Shown here piece by piece: positions 43,395-52,077 of a stretch of DNA of 59,293 nucleotides. This DNA comes from Desulfobacteraceae bacterium 4572_89 (GTDB lineage Bacteria; Desulfobacterota; Desulfobacteria; Desulfobacterales; Desulfobacteraceae). The stretch's first letter is position 1. Each line of letters starts with the position of its first letter. Under the pieces are notes generated by a model. It was not told where the DNA came from. It worked only from the letters and a program-made list of their open reading frames with translations, and searched no databases. The DNA lies in NCBI GenBank assembly GCA_002085465.1, contig NBML01000011.1, positions 1-59,293 on the forward strand, written 5' to 3'. The translations under genes and the position numbers were made by a program.

Positions 43395-44687
43395 ATGACA
43401 ACTTCAAATAATTATTCCAAAGATTTTAACACTGCCCTTGATTACGGCAGGCCGGCAAATATAAAAAAATTATTTCCAAACTCCAAGGCACTTATTGTAA
43501 GCGGAAAATATATTGACCAGGCAATGCTTGCAAAAGGAAACTGCATGACCATTGCTGCCAATGCAAGAAATTCCTTTGTTCTGCGGGGAACCCTGGCTGC
43601 AGCCCAGAGAGCCGACGCCGCAATTATCATCGAGATTGCCAGATCAGAAGGCGGCACCAATGCCTATTGCCCTGTAAGCCTTTGGAATATGGCAACATTG
43701 ACCGATGCCATAATGAATGAACTTGGCATTACAATTCCCGTTGCCATCCATGGGGATCACTTTGGTATAAAAACCCAGTCAGATATAGAACCTGCCAAAG
43801 CAGAGATAGAATCTCTATTTGATGCCGGACTTACCTCCATTGCCATTGATGCTTCCCATCTGCCCGATGACCAGAACCTGCTTGCCAACCTTGAATTATA
43901 TCCATTTGTCCCTGAATGGGCTGGTCTTGAGACAGAGGTGGGAGAAATCAAAGGAAAGCAGGGACTTTCCACAGATGAGGAAGCATCCTTTCTCATCCAG
44001 GGGCTCAATGCCCATAATATCTTTCCCGACTGGATTGCATTAAACAATGGCACCACCCACGGCATCGAACAAAGCGGCACAGGCATAAACGTTGAACTCA
44101 CCACCCTGATCCATGAAGTTCTTGCCCCCTACGGAGTATCCGGGGCCCAGCACGGCACCTCGGGTAATAATTCCGACAGACTCAGACAGATCGCATCAAA
44201 AACCAGAACAACAAAAGCCAATGTTGCCACAGCCCTGCAGATGATTTCCTGGGGCGTTAAGGTCAATGATTACGGAAATGCCATTCTGGATGACCAGGGA
44301 AATTTCATCAAGCAAAAAGAACAGGGTGTTACAGAAGAGATGTGGTCCAGGATGCTTGACTATGCAAATGCAAATAATTTAAAGGGCGGAGATTTCAAGA
44401 AACTGAATCTTCCCTTTGAAAATCATTTAAATGCCCAGCCCAAAAAAATCAGACAAAGAATGGCAGACAATGTGGAAGAATTTGCTTACAACCTCCTTAC
44501 GGATGTATTTAATGCTGGTGACACAGCAGATATTGTTATTTCTGAAATATTAAAAACACAATCCCATACCCCGGGATTTAAAGCAGAAAAAATTGAGTTA
44601 GAATCGGAATGGACCAGGGAAAAAATAATCGTAAAAGCCTCCAACATCACTTCTGACAAGGGCCCTGACGGTAATTTTGACGATTAA
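43395..44687 (+). CDS. Class II fructose-bisphosphate aldolase-like protein
   Basis: A 430-residue TIM-barrel protein. The class II metal and catalytic residues are visible: I-H-G-D-H-F-G (HxDH-like), L-E-T-E-V-G-E-I, N-N-G-T-T-H-G and Q-H-G-T-S-G. It is longer than common class II aldolases (~285-360) through a C-terminal extension after about residue 330. Activity as glycolytic or gluconeogenic aldolase is likely, but a related ketose-bisphosphate or sugar aldolase is possible. AAGGAGG precedes the ATG. A TetR-type operator upstream suggests it is regulated with the Etf system rather than being constitutive. Confidence 0.8.
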   Translation: MTTSNNYSKDFNTALDYGRPANIKKLFPNSKALIVSGKYIDQAMLAKGNCMTIAANARNSFVLRGTLAAAQRADAAIIIEIARSEGGTNAYCPVSLWNMATLTDAIMNELGITIPVAIHGDHFGIKTQSDIEPAKAEIESLFDAGLTSIAIDASHLPDDQNLLANLELYPFVPEWAGLETEVGEIKGKQGLSTDEEASFLIQGLNAHNIFPDWIALNNGTTHGIEQSGTGINVELTTLIHEVLAPYGVSGAQHGTSGNNSDRLRQIASKTRTTKANVATALQMISWGVKVNDYGNAILDDQGNFIKQKEQGVTEEMWSRMLDYANANNLKGGDFKKLNLPFENHLNAQPKKIRQRMADNVEEFAYNLLTDVFNAGDTADIVISEILKTQSHTPGFKAEKIELESEWTREKIIVKASNITSDKGPDGNFDD

Positions 44688-44696
44688 AAAAAATCC

Positions 44697-44723
44697 TAAA
44701 GTTTTATTTTCCCTTTCCGATAA
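44697..44723 (+). promoter_or_regulatory. Sigma-28 (FliA) promoter
   Basis: TAAA (44697-44700), exactly 15 bases, then TCCGATAA (44716-44723). This matches the FliA consensus TAAA-N15-GCCGATAA at all but one position. It lies 21 bases upstream of the 44745 start, with AAGGAG between, and would make the flgM operon a late flagellar gene. Confidence 0.75.
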
Positions 44724-44744
44724 TGTGTTTAAGGAGAAAATTAA

Positions 44745-45164
44745 ATGCAAATACCTTCGTACCAAATACAAAATGTCCTGAAAGTTTACTCAAGACAGTT
44801 GAGCCAGGGCAAAATACTCAGCAAAAAACTGGGTGCAGCCGATAAAGTTTCTGCTGACAGCGTTCATATTTCCTCTGAAGGTAAGCGCCAGGCCATCATT
44901 GAAAAAGTTGCCACAAATATTGTTGACAGGATTATCACTGAAGGCCCAAAACAGGAAAACGAAGAACAGATTACTGAACAGATTGAAAAAGAATTTGGGA
45001 AAAAATTAGATTTTACCAAGGGCAAAAATCAATTCACCTACACAAGCGTTGACGATAACGACAACAAGATAACCAAAACCCTGTCCGTTGAAGATTCTAT
45101 CTTTGTTGTAAAAAGAATGACAGAACTTGCACGTCAAGTTGCTAACAACAATATGGAATCCTGA
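44745..45164 (+). CDS. DVU0524-family FlgM-associated protein
   Basis: A 139-residue soluble protein beginning M-Q-I-P-S-Y-Q-I-Q-N-V-L-K-V-Y-S-R-Q-L, the pattern of the small protein found just before flgM in sulfate reducers (DVU0524 family). The middle is charged and helical (E-E-Q-I-T-E-Q-I-E-K-E-F-G-K), and no catalytic motif is seen. AAGGAG precedes the ATG and a sigma-28 promoter lies upstream. It is 12 bases from flgM, so the two are co-transcribed. Its molecular role in flagellar control is not established. Confidence 0.75.
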   Translation: MQIPSYQIQNVLKVYSRQLSQGKILSKKLGAADKVSADSVHISSEGKRQAIIEKVATNIVDRIITEGPKQENEEQITEQIEKEFGKKLDFTKGKNQFTYTSVDDNDNKITKTLSVEDSIFVVKRMTELARQVANNNMES

Positions 45165-45176
45165 GGAGGTCACCCC

Positions 45177-45470
45177 ATGAAAATTTCCAGTTCCACGCCC
45201 AATTATATGCCATATACAAACCAGGCCAATCCTGTTACCAAAGGCAGCAATATGGAAAAGGCTGCCGAGGAAAGCAAAACTGACAGCATAAATCTCTCCC
45301 AAAAGACCATAGAGCTCCAGAAAATATCAGCAGCCATGGACACAGAGCCAGCTGATCGTAAAAAAATGGTGTCAGATTTAAAACAACAGGTACAGGCCAA
45401 CCAGTATAATGTCAATGCAGAGCAGGTTGCTGAAAGAATGATGGGCGACATCATAGACAGCATGGGTTGA
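45177..45470 (+). CDS. flgM: Negative regulator of flagellin synthesis, anti-sigma-28 factor FlgM
   Basis: A 97-residue protein with the disordered N-terminus and helical C-terminus typical of FlgM (D-S-I-N-L-S-Q-K-T, then V-S-D-L-K-Q-Q-V-Q-A-N-Q-Y-N-V-N-A-E-Q-V-A-E-R-M). FlgM holds FliA inactive until the hook is complete and it is exported. GAGGAGG lies before the ATG. Being transcribed from a sigma-28 promoter makes a feedback loop. Confidence 0.88.
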   Translation: MKISSSTPNYMPYTNQANPVTKGSNMEKAAEESKTDSINLSQKTIELQKISAAMDTEPADRKKMVSDLKQQVQANQYNVNAEQVAERMMGDIIDSMG

Positions 45471-45601
45471 ATAAAAGAGCAATTTTTTCCCGGTCCATTC
45501 TTTCCTGATTTAATTTTTTCCTTTCCCCATGTTTTAATACAAGAGTCTTAAACCCATACAGAACAAGGTTCTTTCTCAAAAAAATCAATAAAATTAAAAT
45601 C

Positions 45602-45617
45602 TGGCACGTGTTTTGCT
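45602..45617 (+). promoter_or_regulatory. Sigma-54 (-24/-12) promoter
   Basis: TGGCAC, six bases, TTGC region: GG at 45603-45604 and GC at 45615-45616 are separated by exactly ten bases, and the sequence is near the consensus TGGCACG-N4-TTGCW. It is 34 bases upstream of the 45651 start, which has AAGGAG. The 180-base gap after flgM holds nothing else. Confidence 0.8.
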
Positions 45618-45650
45618 TTTTATATCTCCAAATATAATAAGGAGACTAGC

Positions 45651-46133
45651 ATGGCAGGCATCAATCAAATAAATGAGTTGACACAATCCCTTGGCAATGA
45701 GTCTATCGGAGCACCAAAGACCAGGGAAAAAGGCGAATTCAGCAATGTCCTGACAAAAGCCCTAGATAAAAAACCAAATAATAAAACGGATAAAACGGAG
45801 CCACCTGAAATGGGGAACACAAAAGCACCCGCTTTAGGAGAAATCACATCTACTGATCTTCACATTCAGGACCAGTCATATGTCGTGTCCGGAAAAACAG
45901 ACAGCCTCCTGGAATTGCTGGATGCCTATGCAAGTAAACTGGAAGACCCTGGGGTGTCTCTGAAAAGCATTGCACCTGTCCTGGAACAGATAAGCCAGAA
46001 TGCAGACAACCTGCTAAAGGAAACAGCATCACTGGGAACAGGAGAGAATGGCCTCAAAGACGTAGCTACCCAGACAGTGGTTGCGGCCCAGACCGAATAT
46101 CTTAAGTTCCAGAGGGGGGATTACCTGTCATAG
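45651..46133 (+). CDS. Hypothetical protein, sigma-54 driven, flagellar context
   Basis: I do not recognise a family for this 160-residue soluble protein. The first ~70 residues are polar and disordered-looking (Lys, Thr and Pro-rich). Residues 75-150 look helical, with L-L-E-L-L-D-A-Y-A-S-K-L-E-D and a C-terminal A-A-Q-T-E-Y-L-K-F-Q-R-G-D-Y. The disordered start followed by a helical tail resembles small exported flagellar proteins and chaperones. It follows flgM and has a strong sigma-54 promoter, fitting middle flagellar gene timing. The 3' end overlaps the convergent mazG gene by 13 bases. Confidence 0.7.
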   Translation: MAGINQINELTQSLGNESIGAPKTREKGEFSNVLTKALDKKPNNKTDKTEPPEMGNTKAPALGEITSTDLHIQDQSYVVSGKTDSLLELLDAYASKLEDPGVSLKSIAPVLEQISQNADNLLKETASLGTGENGLKDVATQTVVAAQTEYLKFQRGDYLS

Positions 46134-46996
46134 CCCTGTTTTGCCCTGTTCCATTGCAGATCTTTTTCTTCTGAAGAAAGATTTTTAAGTTTGGTTTTCT
46201 CTTGATAAAGGGCTTTTTCCATTAGCCGGAATCGTCCCTCGAATTTTGCTGTGGAGCTGGAAAGGGCAGTTTCAGGATGAAAACCTGCAAACCGTGCAAC
46301 ATTAACAAGGGAAAAAAGGATGTCGCCAAATTCCATCATAGCCTCATCCTGGGTCTCTTTTTCCAATGCAATTTCAAACTCATGGATTTCTTCTTTTACC
46401 GTATCCAGTATCTGGTGAATATTTTCCCATTCAAATCCCTCTTTTACCGCACATTTGGATACTTTCAAAGCCCTTAACAATCCCGGCATCCCCCTGGGAA
46501 CGGAATCCAGGGCAGAGTTTTCAATTTCCATGTATTCTTTTTTATCTAAATTCTTTACTCCCATTTCAGAATTTTTTTTATGGAAGGATTCTTTTTTCTC
46601 TCGGGCTTGTTTTATTTCAAGTTTTTTGATCTTCTCCCGCTGTTTGATCTGCTCCCACTGCCGGCTCAGCTCTTCATCGGAACTGACAACGGCTGTATCA
46701 TACACATGGGGGTGTCGTTGGATCATTTTTTTTGAAACACCATCAATCACCCGGGAAAAATCAAACCTGTTATTTTCAGTGAAAATCTCCACTATAAACA
46801 AGAGTTGAAACAGAACATCCCCAAGCTCTTCGCAAATATTTTCAGTATCATCATTTACAATGGCCTGTTCCAGTTCATAGGTTTCCTCTGCCAGACATTT
46901 CCACATGGTCAAAGGGGTCTGTTTCTGGTCCCAGGCACACCCGTTTTTACTCCTGAGTCTGCGGATAATCTCCAAAATGGGAACTATTGTTTCCAA
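46121..46996 (-). CDS. mazG: Nucleoside triphosphate pyrophosphohydrolase
   Basis: A 291-residue protein with two MazG halves. Each keeps the metal-binding E-E-x-x-E ... E-x-x-D pattern (E-E-T-Y-E-L...E-E-L-G-D-V-L-F and E-E-I-H-E-F...E-F-G-D-I-L-F). The start G-C-A-W-D-Q-K-Q-T is the MazG signature with Ala for Pro. A charged insert (about 120-160) separates the halves and makes it longer than E. coli MazG. It cleaves NTPs to NMP and pyrophosphate, limiting misincorporation. The apparent start is TTG 46996, inside the end of cvpA; TTG 46975 is possible. Confidence 0.9.
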   Translation of the reverse strand: METIVPILEIIRRLRSKNGCAWDQKQTPLTMWKCLAEETYELEQAIVNDDTENICEELGDVLFQLLFIVEIFTENNRFDFSRVIDGVSKKMIQRHPHVYDTAVVSSDEELSRQWEQIKQREKIKKLEIKQAREKKESFHKKNSEMGVKNLDKKEYMEIENSALDSVPRGMPGLLRALKVSKCAVKEGFEWENIHQILDTVKEEIHEFEIALEKETQDEAMMEFGDILFSLVNVARFAGFHPETALSSSTAKFEGRFRLMEKALYQEKTKLKNLSSEEKDLQWNRAKQGYDR

Positions 46997-47505
46997 TTTG
47001 CTTTAATTCCTTCCAAATGTTTTAAAAAATCGGTTTTCATGTTTTTGGAAACAAAAAGTGTCATGGCACCTGCAACCTTTGCGACATGGGGAGCTGATTT
47101 GGAATCCGATAAAAATCTGGAATTATCCGGAATAAATGTAGTCATCATTATAAACAGGGCAGAGCCTATCAATATCCCCTTGACACCGCCAAAAACAAAC
47201 CCGAATGATCTATCCACCCACCCAAGAAAAACAAGGTTGAGAAATTTCCGAATCAAGACAGCAACAAGGCCGACAAAGATTAGAATAATGCAGAACAGTA
47301 TAAAAAAAGCAACAAGATTTCTGGTTCCTGGTTTTTCAATCAAAGGTTCAAGAAATGGGGTCAAAATAAAATAATAGTTATTGGCACCATAGAAACCTGC
47401 TACTACACCGATAATACCTGAAACTTCCCTTATAAGACCCTTAAAGAGCCCCCTGATCAGGCAGAATGAAATAATTGCCAGAACAAGTACATCAAAAGCG
47501 TTCAT
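46984..47505 (-). CDS. CvpA-family membrane protein
   Basis: A 173-residue protein with four hydrophobic segments. It begins M-N-A-F-D-V-L-V-L-A-I-I-S-F-C-L-I-R-G-L-F-K-G-L-I-R-E, and the F-x-G-x-I-R-E-V pattern in the first 30 residues is typical of CvpA (colicin V production) proteins. D-R-S-F-G-F-V-F-G-G-V-K-G also fits. Its role is unknown but it is common near DNA and nucleotide maintenance genes. It ends in TAG and overlaps mazG by 13 bases. Confidence 0.82.
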   Translation of the reverse strand: MNAFDVLVLAIISFCLIRGLFKGLIREVSGIIGVVAGFYGANNYYFILTPFLEPLIEKPGTRNLVAFFILFCIILIFVGLVAVLIRKFLNLVFLGWVDRSFGFVFGGVKGILIGSALFIMMTTFIPDNSRFLSDSKSAPHVAKVAGAMTLFVSKNMKTDFLKHLEGIKANWKQ

Positions 47506-47598
47506 TTTCCCCCTTTCCCTTCATCCCTTTAAAGGCTAAAGAGATACCAATTTACTGGTTTTTTAGTCAAGATTTTTATTGACCTTTACACAAATAAA

Positions 47599-48561
47599 AT
47601 GCACCCTAGGACCATGAAAAAACTTGAATTTCAAAACATTGAGCTGGCAAAAAAACTTTTTGGATACCACAATATCCATCTGGAAAAAATTTCAAAAACG
47701 TTTAATGTTGCCATAAACTCCAGGGGCAACACCCTGACCCTATCCGGGGATGAACAAAATATCAATACTGCTGAGACACTGATCTGTCAGTTATATGACC
47801 TTTTAAAAGAAAAATTCACACTCACGCCTGCAAATCTTGACGCAGCCATTAACAGTATAAAAAGAAACACCCAGGCACCTTTAAAAAATATCTTTCTGCA
47901 TACTGTTTTTGTAACAGCCAAAAACAAATCAATTGTTCCAAGGAACATTACCCAGCATATTTATGTAAACGCTATCAAAAGCAATGACATTCTATTTTCC
48001 ATCGGCCCGGCCGGCACAGGAAAAACCTATCTTGCCATGGCCATGGCTGTTGCAGCTTTTTCCAAGGGAAAGGTAAAAAAAATCATCCTGACCCGGCCGG
48101 CCGTGGAAGCAGGAGAGGCCCTGGGATTTCTCCCCGGTGATCTGGCGGATAAAATAGATCCATATCTCAGACCCCTTTATGATGCATTATATGATATGCT
48201 TGATTTTGATAAGGCCAGGGCATATATTGAACAGGATATAATTGAAATAGCCCCCCTTGCATTTATGAGGGGACGGACACTGAACAATGCATTTATCATC
48301 CTGGATGAGGCGCAAAACACAACCTCCCAGCAGATGAAAATGTTTTTAACCCGCATCGGGTACGGGTCCAAGGCCATTGTTACGGGTGATATTACCCAGA
48401 TTGATCTGCCAACCGGAAAAAAATCAGGCCTGGTTGAGGCAAAAAAGATCCTGACTTTAATCCAGGGAATTGAATTTATCTATTTTTCCAAGGAAGATGT
48501 GGTAAGACACCAGATTGTGTCCGATATTATAGGTGCTTATGAAAAAAACAAAAACGAATAA
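47599..48561 (+). CDS. phoH: PhoH-family ATPase
   Basis: A 320-residue PhoH-like P-loop protein. An N-terminal KH-like region (about 1-100) precedes Walker A G-P-A-G-T-G-K-T, T-R-P-A-V-E-A-G-E-x-L-G-F-L-P-G-D, and Walker B F-I-I-L-D-E-A-Q-N. The protein is thought to act in RNA metabolism, often with YbeY, which is encoded two genes downstream. The stop overlaps the next gene start by 23 bases. Confidence 0.92.
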   Translation: MHPRTMKKLEFQNIELAKKLFGYHNIHLEKISKTFNVAINSRGNTLTLSGDEQNINTAETLICQLYDLLKEKFTLTPANLDAAINSIKRNTQAPLKNIFLHTVFVTAKNKSIVPRNITQHIYVNAIKSNDILFSIGPAGTGKTYLAMAMAVAAFSKGKVKKIILTRPAVEAGEALGFLPGDLADKIDPYLRPLYDALYDMLDFDKARAYIEQDIIEIAPLAFMRGRTLNNAFIILDEAQNTTSQQMKMFLTRIGYGSKAIVTGDITQIDLPTGKKSGLVEAKKILTLIQGIEFIYFSKEDVVRHQIVSDIIGAYEKNKNE

Positions 48562-50908
48562 CTGGTTTAAAAAAACCAGCGAATATCTTTTATCCACCCC
48601 ATACCTGTTATGGTTCATGCTCATCTTTATTACCATTCTATTCACTGCTTCCCAAGCACCAGAACAGAATAATATTTCCTATACATACCAGGTCGGGGAT
48701 GTGGCCCAGAGAGATATCAAAGCTCCTAAAAATTTCTTCATCGAGGACAAAGAGGTCACAGAAGCCAGAAAAATCCATGTCAAGGACGTAATTCAAACGG
48801 TTTATGATTTTGACAGCAAGCTGATAACAAATATTTCATCCAATATTAAAGCATCCATGGAGTTTGCCAGGCAATTGTTTGAAACCCCGGGAAATGAGGA
48901 GACTCCTGCCCCGGACTTTGCCATAGTCCTGGCCACAAAACCGGAATTTGAAAAAAAACTGGGAATCAAAATCAGTGACGGTGCCTATAACATCCTTTAC
49001 AAAAACAAATTTTCTAACGATATAACCAATAAGATAACTACCATTGTGGACAAAATCCTTTCCAATGGGATTGTTGCAAACAAAGATATCCTTTTATCAG
49101 AGGAAGGCAAAGGCATCAGTCTCAGAACCATTGAATCCAATAAAGAGAGGGATGTTACAACGCTTAAGGCTTTTTACGGCCCTGACCAGGCCAAAGCAAT
49201 GGTAAGGATAGAAGGCCAGCCCCTGCTGAAAAAAGACAATTACAATCTTTCCAATCTAATAGTAGATATCTGCCAGCAGCTTTTGAAGCCCAATATCACC
49301 CTGAACAAAAACGAAACAGAAAAAAGGATTCTGGAGGCCCAATCCAAGATAAAACCCATCCTCTACCAGATAAAAGCCGGAGAAATGATCGTCCGGGAAG
49401 GGGAAAGGATTGATCAAATAATGTTGATCAAACTCAACACCCTTAAGGAGAAGGTGGAAGAAAAAAATATTTACATGTCTGTTACAGGAACAGCCATGAT
49501 CACCTGTCTGTTACTCCTTGTGGGGTATTATCTTTTTCTGAAAGACCATAAAAGACTGAAAAAAGATCATAACAAACACATGGTCTTTCTGGCCCTGGGC
49601 CTTATTTTATACCTGGCCTTTGCAAAAATTGCCATCTATATTGCCAGGTCCTTTCACCCGGATATGATTTGGGAAGTTGCCTCCATTTCCTTTTACATGG
49701 TTGTGCCTGTCCAGGCTGCTGCAATGATCTCCTGCCTGTTTCTGGGATTTGATATTGCTGTTTTCTTCACCCTGATCCTTACCATACTGGCCAGCCTGGT
49801 ATTTGGCGGAAGCTTTCTGGTCTTTATTTTCTTTTTCCTCAGCAGCATTTCAGCTGCCTATTGGATTAAAGAACGGCAGGAACGTAAAAATTTTATTGTT
49901 GCAGGCTTTAAACTGGCTATCTTCAATGCAATCCTGGCCATTGCCCTGGGTTTTTATTCCTTTTCCCAGCCAGACCCCGTAATAATGACAAAAGAAGTGC
50001 TTTTTGCCTTTTTTGGAGGACTTTTTGCAGCGACCCTGACCCTTGGGTTTACCCCTTTAATTGAAATCCTTTTCAACTACACCACTGCTGCAAAACTCCA
50101 GGAATTTTCCAGCCTGGATCAGCCTTTGATCAAAAAATTGATGATTGAGGCCCCTGGCACCTATAACCATAGTGTAATTGTAGCCACCCTGGCCGAGGCC
50201 GCTGCATCGGCCATTGCAGCCAACAGCCTCCAGGCCAAGGTAATGGGGTATTACCATGATATTGGGAAACTTGATAAAACAATGTATTTCATTGAAAATC
50301 AGGCTGACGGAAAAAACAGACATGACAAGCTGTCCCCGTCCATGTCAGCCCTGATCCTGATCCAGCACGTTAAAAAAGGGGTGGAAATGGCCAGAGCATA
50401 CAGGCTGGGCAATGAAATCATCCAGGGAATTGTCCAGCACCATGGAACCTCTTTGATTAAATATTTTTATAATAAAAGCCTTAACAGCGGCAATGACAAT
50501 GTCAATGAAGCGGATTTCAGATACCCCGGACCCAAGCCCCAGACCAGGGAAACCGGTATTGTAATGCTGGCTGATGTTGCAGAAGCATCAGTAAGGGCCC
50601 TTGAACGTCCCACCCCGGCCAGGATCAAGGGCCGGGTAAAGGAATTAATCAATGATATATTTGCAGACGGTCAGCTGGAGGAATGCGAGCTTACCCTAAA
50701 GGACCTCCACCAGATCGCCAAAAGTTTTAACAATATTCTGACCAGTATCTATCACAATAGAATTGAATATCCAGAAAAAATACAGGAAAAGAAAAAAGAA
50801 AAAAATGGAAGAGCAAAAGATTCTGATAGACAATCAGCAAAAAGCGAAAATCCCAACACTTCCCCTGGTCAAAAAGACAGAACAAATCTTAAACGCCTTG
50901 GGATGTAA
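48539..50908 (+). CDS. pgpH: 7TM-HD domain cyclic-di-AMP-type phosphodiesterase (PgpH/YqfF family)
   Basis: About 789 residues. The N-terminal membrane helix (about 18-35) is followed by an extracellular 7TMR-HDED domain (about 50-310), seven transmembrane helices (about 320-520) and a cytosolic HD domain (about 545-740; K-V-M-G-Y-Y-H-D-I-G-K with the HD pair, and I-V-Q-H-H-G-T). PgpH enzymes hydrolyse cyclic di-AMP. I start at ATG 48539, with AGGTG upstream; the earlier GTG 48533 is less likely. The last ~35 residues are lysine-rich and disordered and lie over the start of ybeY. Confidence 0.88.
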   Translation: MKKTKTNNWFKKTSEYLLSTPYLLWFMLIFITILFTASQAPEQNNISYTYQVGDVAQRDIKAPKNFFIEDKEVTEARKIHVKDVIQTVYDFDSKLITNISSNIKASMEFARQLFETPGNEETPAPDFAIVLATKPEFEKKLGIKISDGAYNILYKNKFSNDITNKITTIVDKILSNGIVANKDILLSEEGKGISLRTIESNKERDVTTLKAFYGPDQAKAMVRIEGQPLLKKDNYNLSNLIVDICQQLLKPNITLNKNETEKRILEAQSKIKPILYQIKAGEMIVREGERIDQIMLIKLNTLKEKVEEKNIYMSVTGTAMITCLLLLVGYYLFLKDHKRLKKDHNKHMVFLALGLILYLAFAKIAIYIARSFHPDMIWEVASISFYMVVPVQAAAMISCLFLGFDIAVFFTLILTILASLVFGGSFLVFIFFFLSSISAAYWIKERQERKNFIVAGFKLAIFNAILAIALGFYSFSQPDPVIMTKEVLFAFFGGLFAATLTLGFTPLIEILFNYTTAAKLQEFSSLDQPLIKKLMIEAPGTYNHSVIVATLAEAAASAIAANSLQAKVMGYYHDIGKLDKTMYFIENQADGKNRHDKLSPSMSALILIQHVKKGVEMARAYRLGNEIIQGIVQHHGTSLIKYFYNKSLNSGNDNVNEADFRYPGPKPQTRETGIVMLADVAEASVRALERPTPARIKGRVKELINDIFADGQLEECELTLKDLHQIAKSFNNILTSIYHNRIEYPEKIQEKKKEKNGRAKDSDRQSAKSENPNTSPGQKDRTNLKRLGM

Positions 50909-51269
50909 TTCCCATGAAATATCCATTGTAATAATAGACGATAAAGGGATTTGCCAACTCAATGAAACCCATAGGGGAATTTGCAAACCAACCAATGTAC
51001 TTGCCTTTCCCATGCAGGAAGGTGAATTTTCAGATATTTCACCGGGTCTCCTGGGGGATGTGGTAATATCAATAGACACAGCTGAAAGAGAAGCAGAAAC
51101 AGCTGCAATATCCATTGATGAAAGAATGTCCCAGCTTTTAATCCATGGGATACTGCATTTGATTGGATTTGACCATGAAACCAGTGACAAAGATGCTGAA
51201 ACCATGGAGAAGAAAAGTCTTGAACTTTTACGGCTGATTGAAAACAATACCGGATTAACCGCATTTTAA
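50805..51269 (+). CDS. ybeY: Endoribonuclease YbeY (rRNA maturation factor)
   Basis: About 154 residues. The zinc-binding motif is H-G-I-L-H-L-I-G-F-D-H (H-x3-H-x5-H), with N-E-T-H-R and P-T-N-V-L-A-F-P upstream. It helps 16S rRNA 3' end processing and ribosome quality control. The conserved first strand (K-I-L-I-D-N) forces a start at or before ATG 50805. The gene therefore overlaps pgpH by about 104 bases, where pgpH encodes its disordered tail. The local ribosome binding site is poor, suggesting translational coupling. Confidence 0.88.
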   Translation: MEEQKILIDNQQKAKIPTLPLVKKTEQILNALGCNSHEISIVIIDDKGICQLNETHRGICKPTNVLAFPMQEGEFSDISPGLLGDVVISIDTAEREAETAAISIDERMSQLLIHGILHLIGFDHETSDKDAETMEKKSLELLRLIENNTGLTAF

Positions 51270-51288
51270 TATATGGAGGAAAAAATAA

Positions 51289-52008
51289 ATGGCTGAGCTG
51301 GCAGTAAATGTAGACCATGTAGCAACCCTGAGACAGGCCCGGGGAATCAATTATCCTGATCCTGTTGCTGCAGCCTTTGCAGCTGAAGCAGCAGGTGCAG
51401 ATGCAATTGTGGTACATTTAAGGGGGGATCGCAGGCATATACAGGAAAGGGACGTCAGGCTGCTGCGGCAGGTGGTGCAGTCCCGTTTGATACTGGAAAT
51501 GGCTGCCACCAGTGAAATGCTGGGTATTGCCCTGGATATCAAACCAGACTGCGTTACCCTTGTCCCGGAACGAAGGGAAGAGGTGAGCACCGAGGGCGGA
51601 CTGGATCTCATCACCCATCAGGATGCAATCAGGGAAGCGGTCAGCACCCTTAAAAATGCCCAGATAAAGGTCTGTATATTCATAGATCCAGACCTGGACC
51701 AGATCAAGATTGCCCACAAAATCGATGCAGACATGATTGAAATCCACACGGGTGCCTTTTGTGAGGCCAAAACCCAGGGACAGAAACAAAGGGAATTTCT
51801 CAGGATTGTGGATGCCGCCAAAATCGGGACCAAATTAAAACTGGGGGTGAATGCCGGCCATGGTATCTGCTACAACACCATTAAAGCCTTTAAGGGATTT
51901 AATGAAATCAGCGAATTCAGCATTGGTCACAGCATTATATCCAGATCTGTTATCACGGGTCTGGACCAGGCTGTAAAGGATATGAAACAATTAATCAAAG
52001 AACTTTGA
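51289..52008 (+). CDS. pdxJ: Pyridoxine 5'-phosphate synthase
   Basis: A 239-residue TIM barrel. It begins L-A-V-N-V-D-H-V-A-T-L-R-Q-A-R-G, with V-V-H-L-R-G-D-R-R-H-I, the catalytic glutamate in T-L-V-P-E-R-R-E-E-V-S-T-E-G-G, and E-I-H-T-G-A-F, L-G-V-N-A-G-H-G and I-G-H-S-I-I-S-R-S. PdxJ condenses 1-deoxyxylulose 5-phosphate with aminoacetone phosphate to make vitamin B6. GGAGG precedes the ATG. It closes the phoH-pgpH-ybeY-pdxJ cluster. Confidence 0.95.
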   Translation: MAELAVNVDHVATLRQARGINYPDPVAAAFAAEAAGADAIVVHLRGDRRHIQERDVRLLRQVVQSRLILEMAATSEMLGIALDIKPDCVTLVPERREEVSTEGGLDLITHQDAIREAVSTLKNAQIKVCIFIDPDLDQIKIAHKIDADMIEIHTGAFCEAKTQGQKQREFLRIVDAAKIGTKLKLGVNAGHGICYNTIKAFKGFNEISEFSIGHSIISRSVITGLDQAVKDMKQLIKEL

Positions 52009-52021
52009 TTTTTATAAAAAG

Positions 52022-52046
52022 CCTGATATAGTAAAATCATATCAGG
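52022..52046 (+). terminator. Weak hairpin after pdxJ
   Basis: CCTGATAT (52022-52029) pairs with ATATCAGG (52039-52046) around a nine-base loop. No T-run follows, so it may be a stabilising 3' hairpin rather than an efficient terminator. Confidence 0.4.
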
Positions 52047-52077
52047 ACAAATACACTACCAATCAGACAAAACTTTT

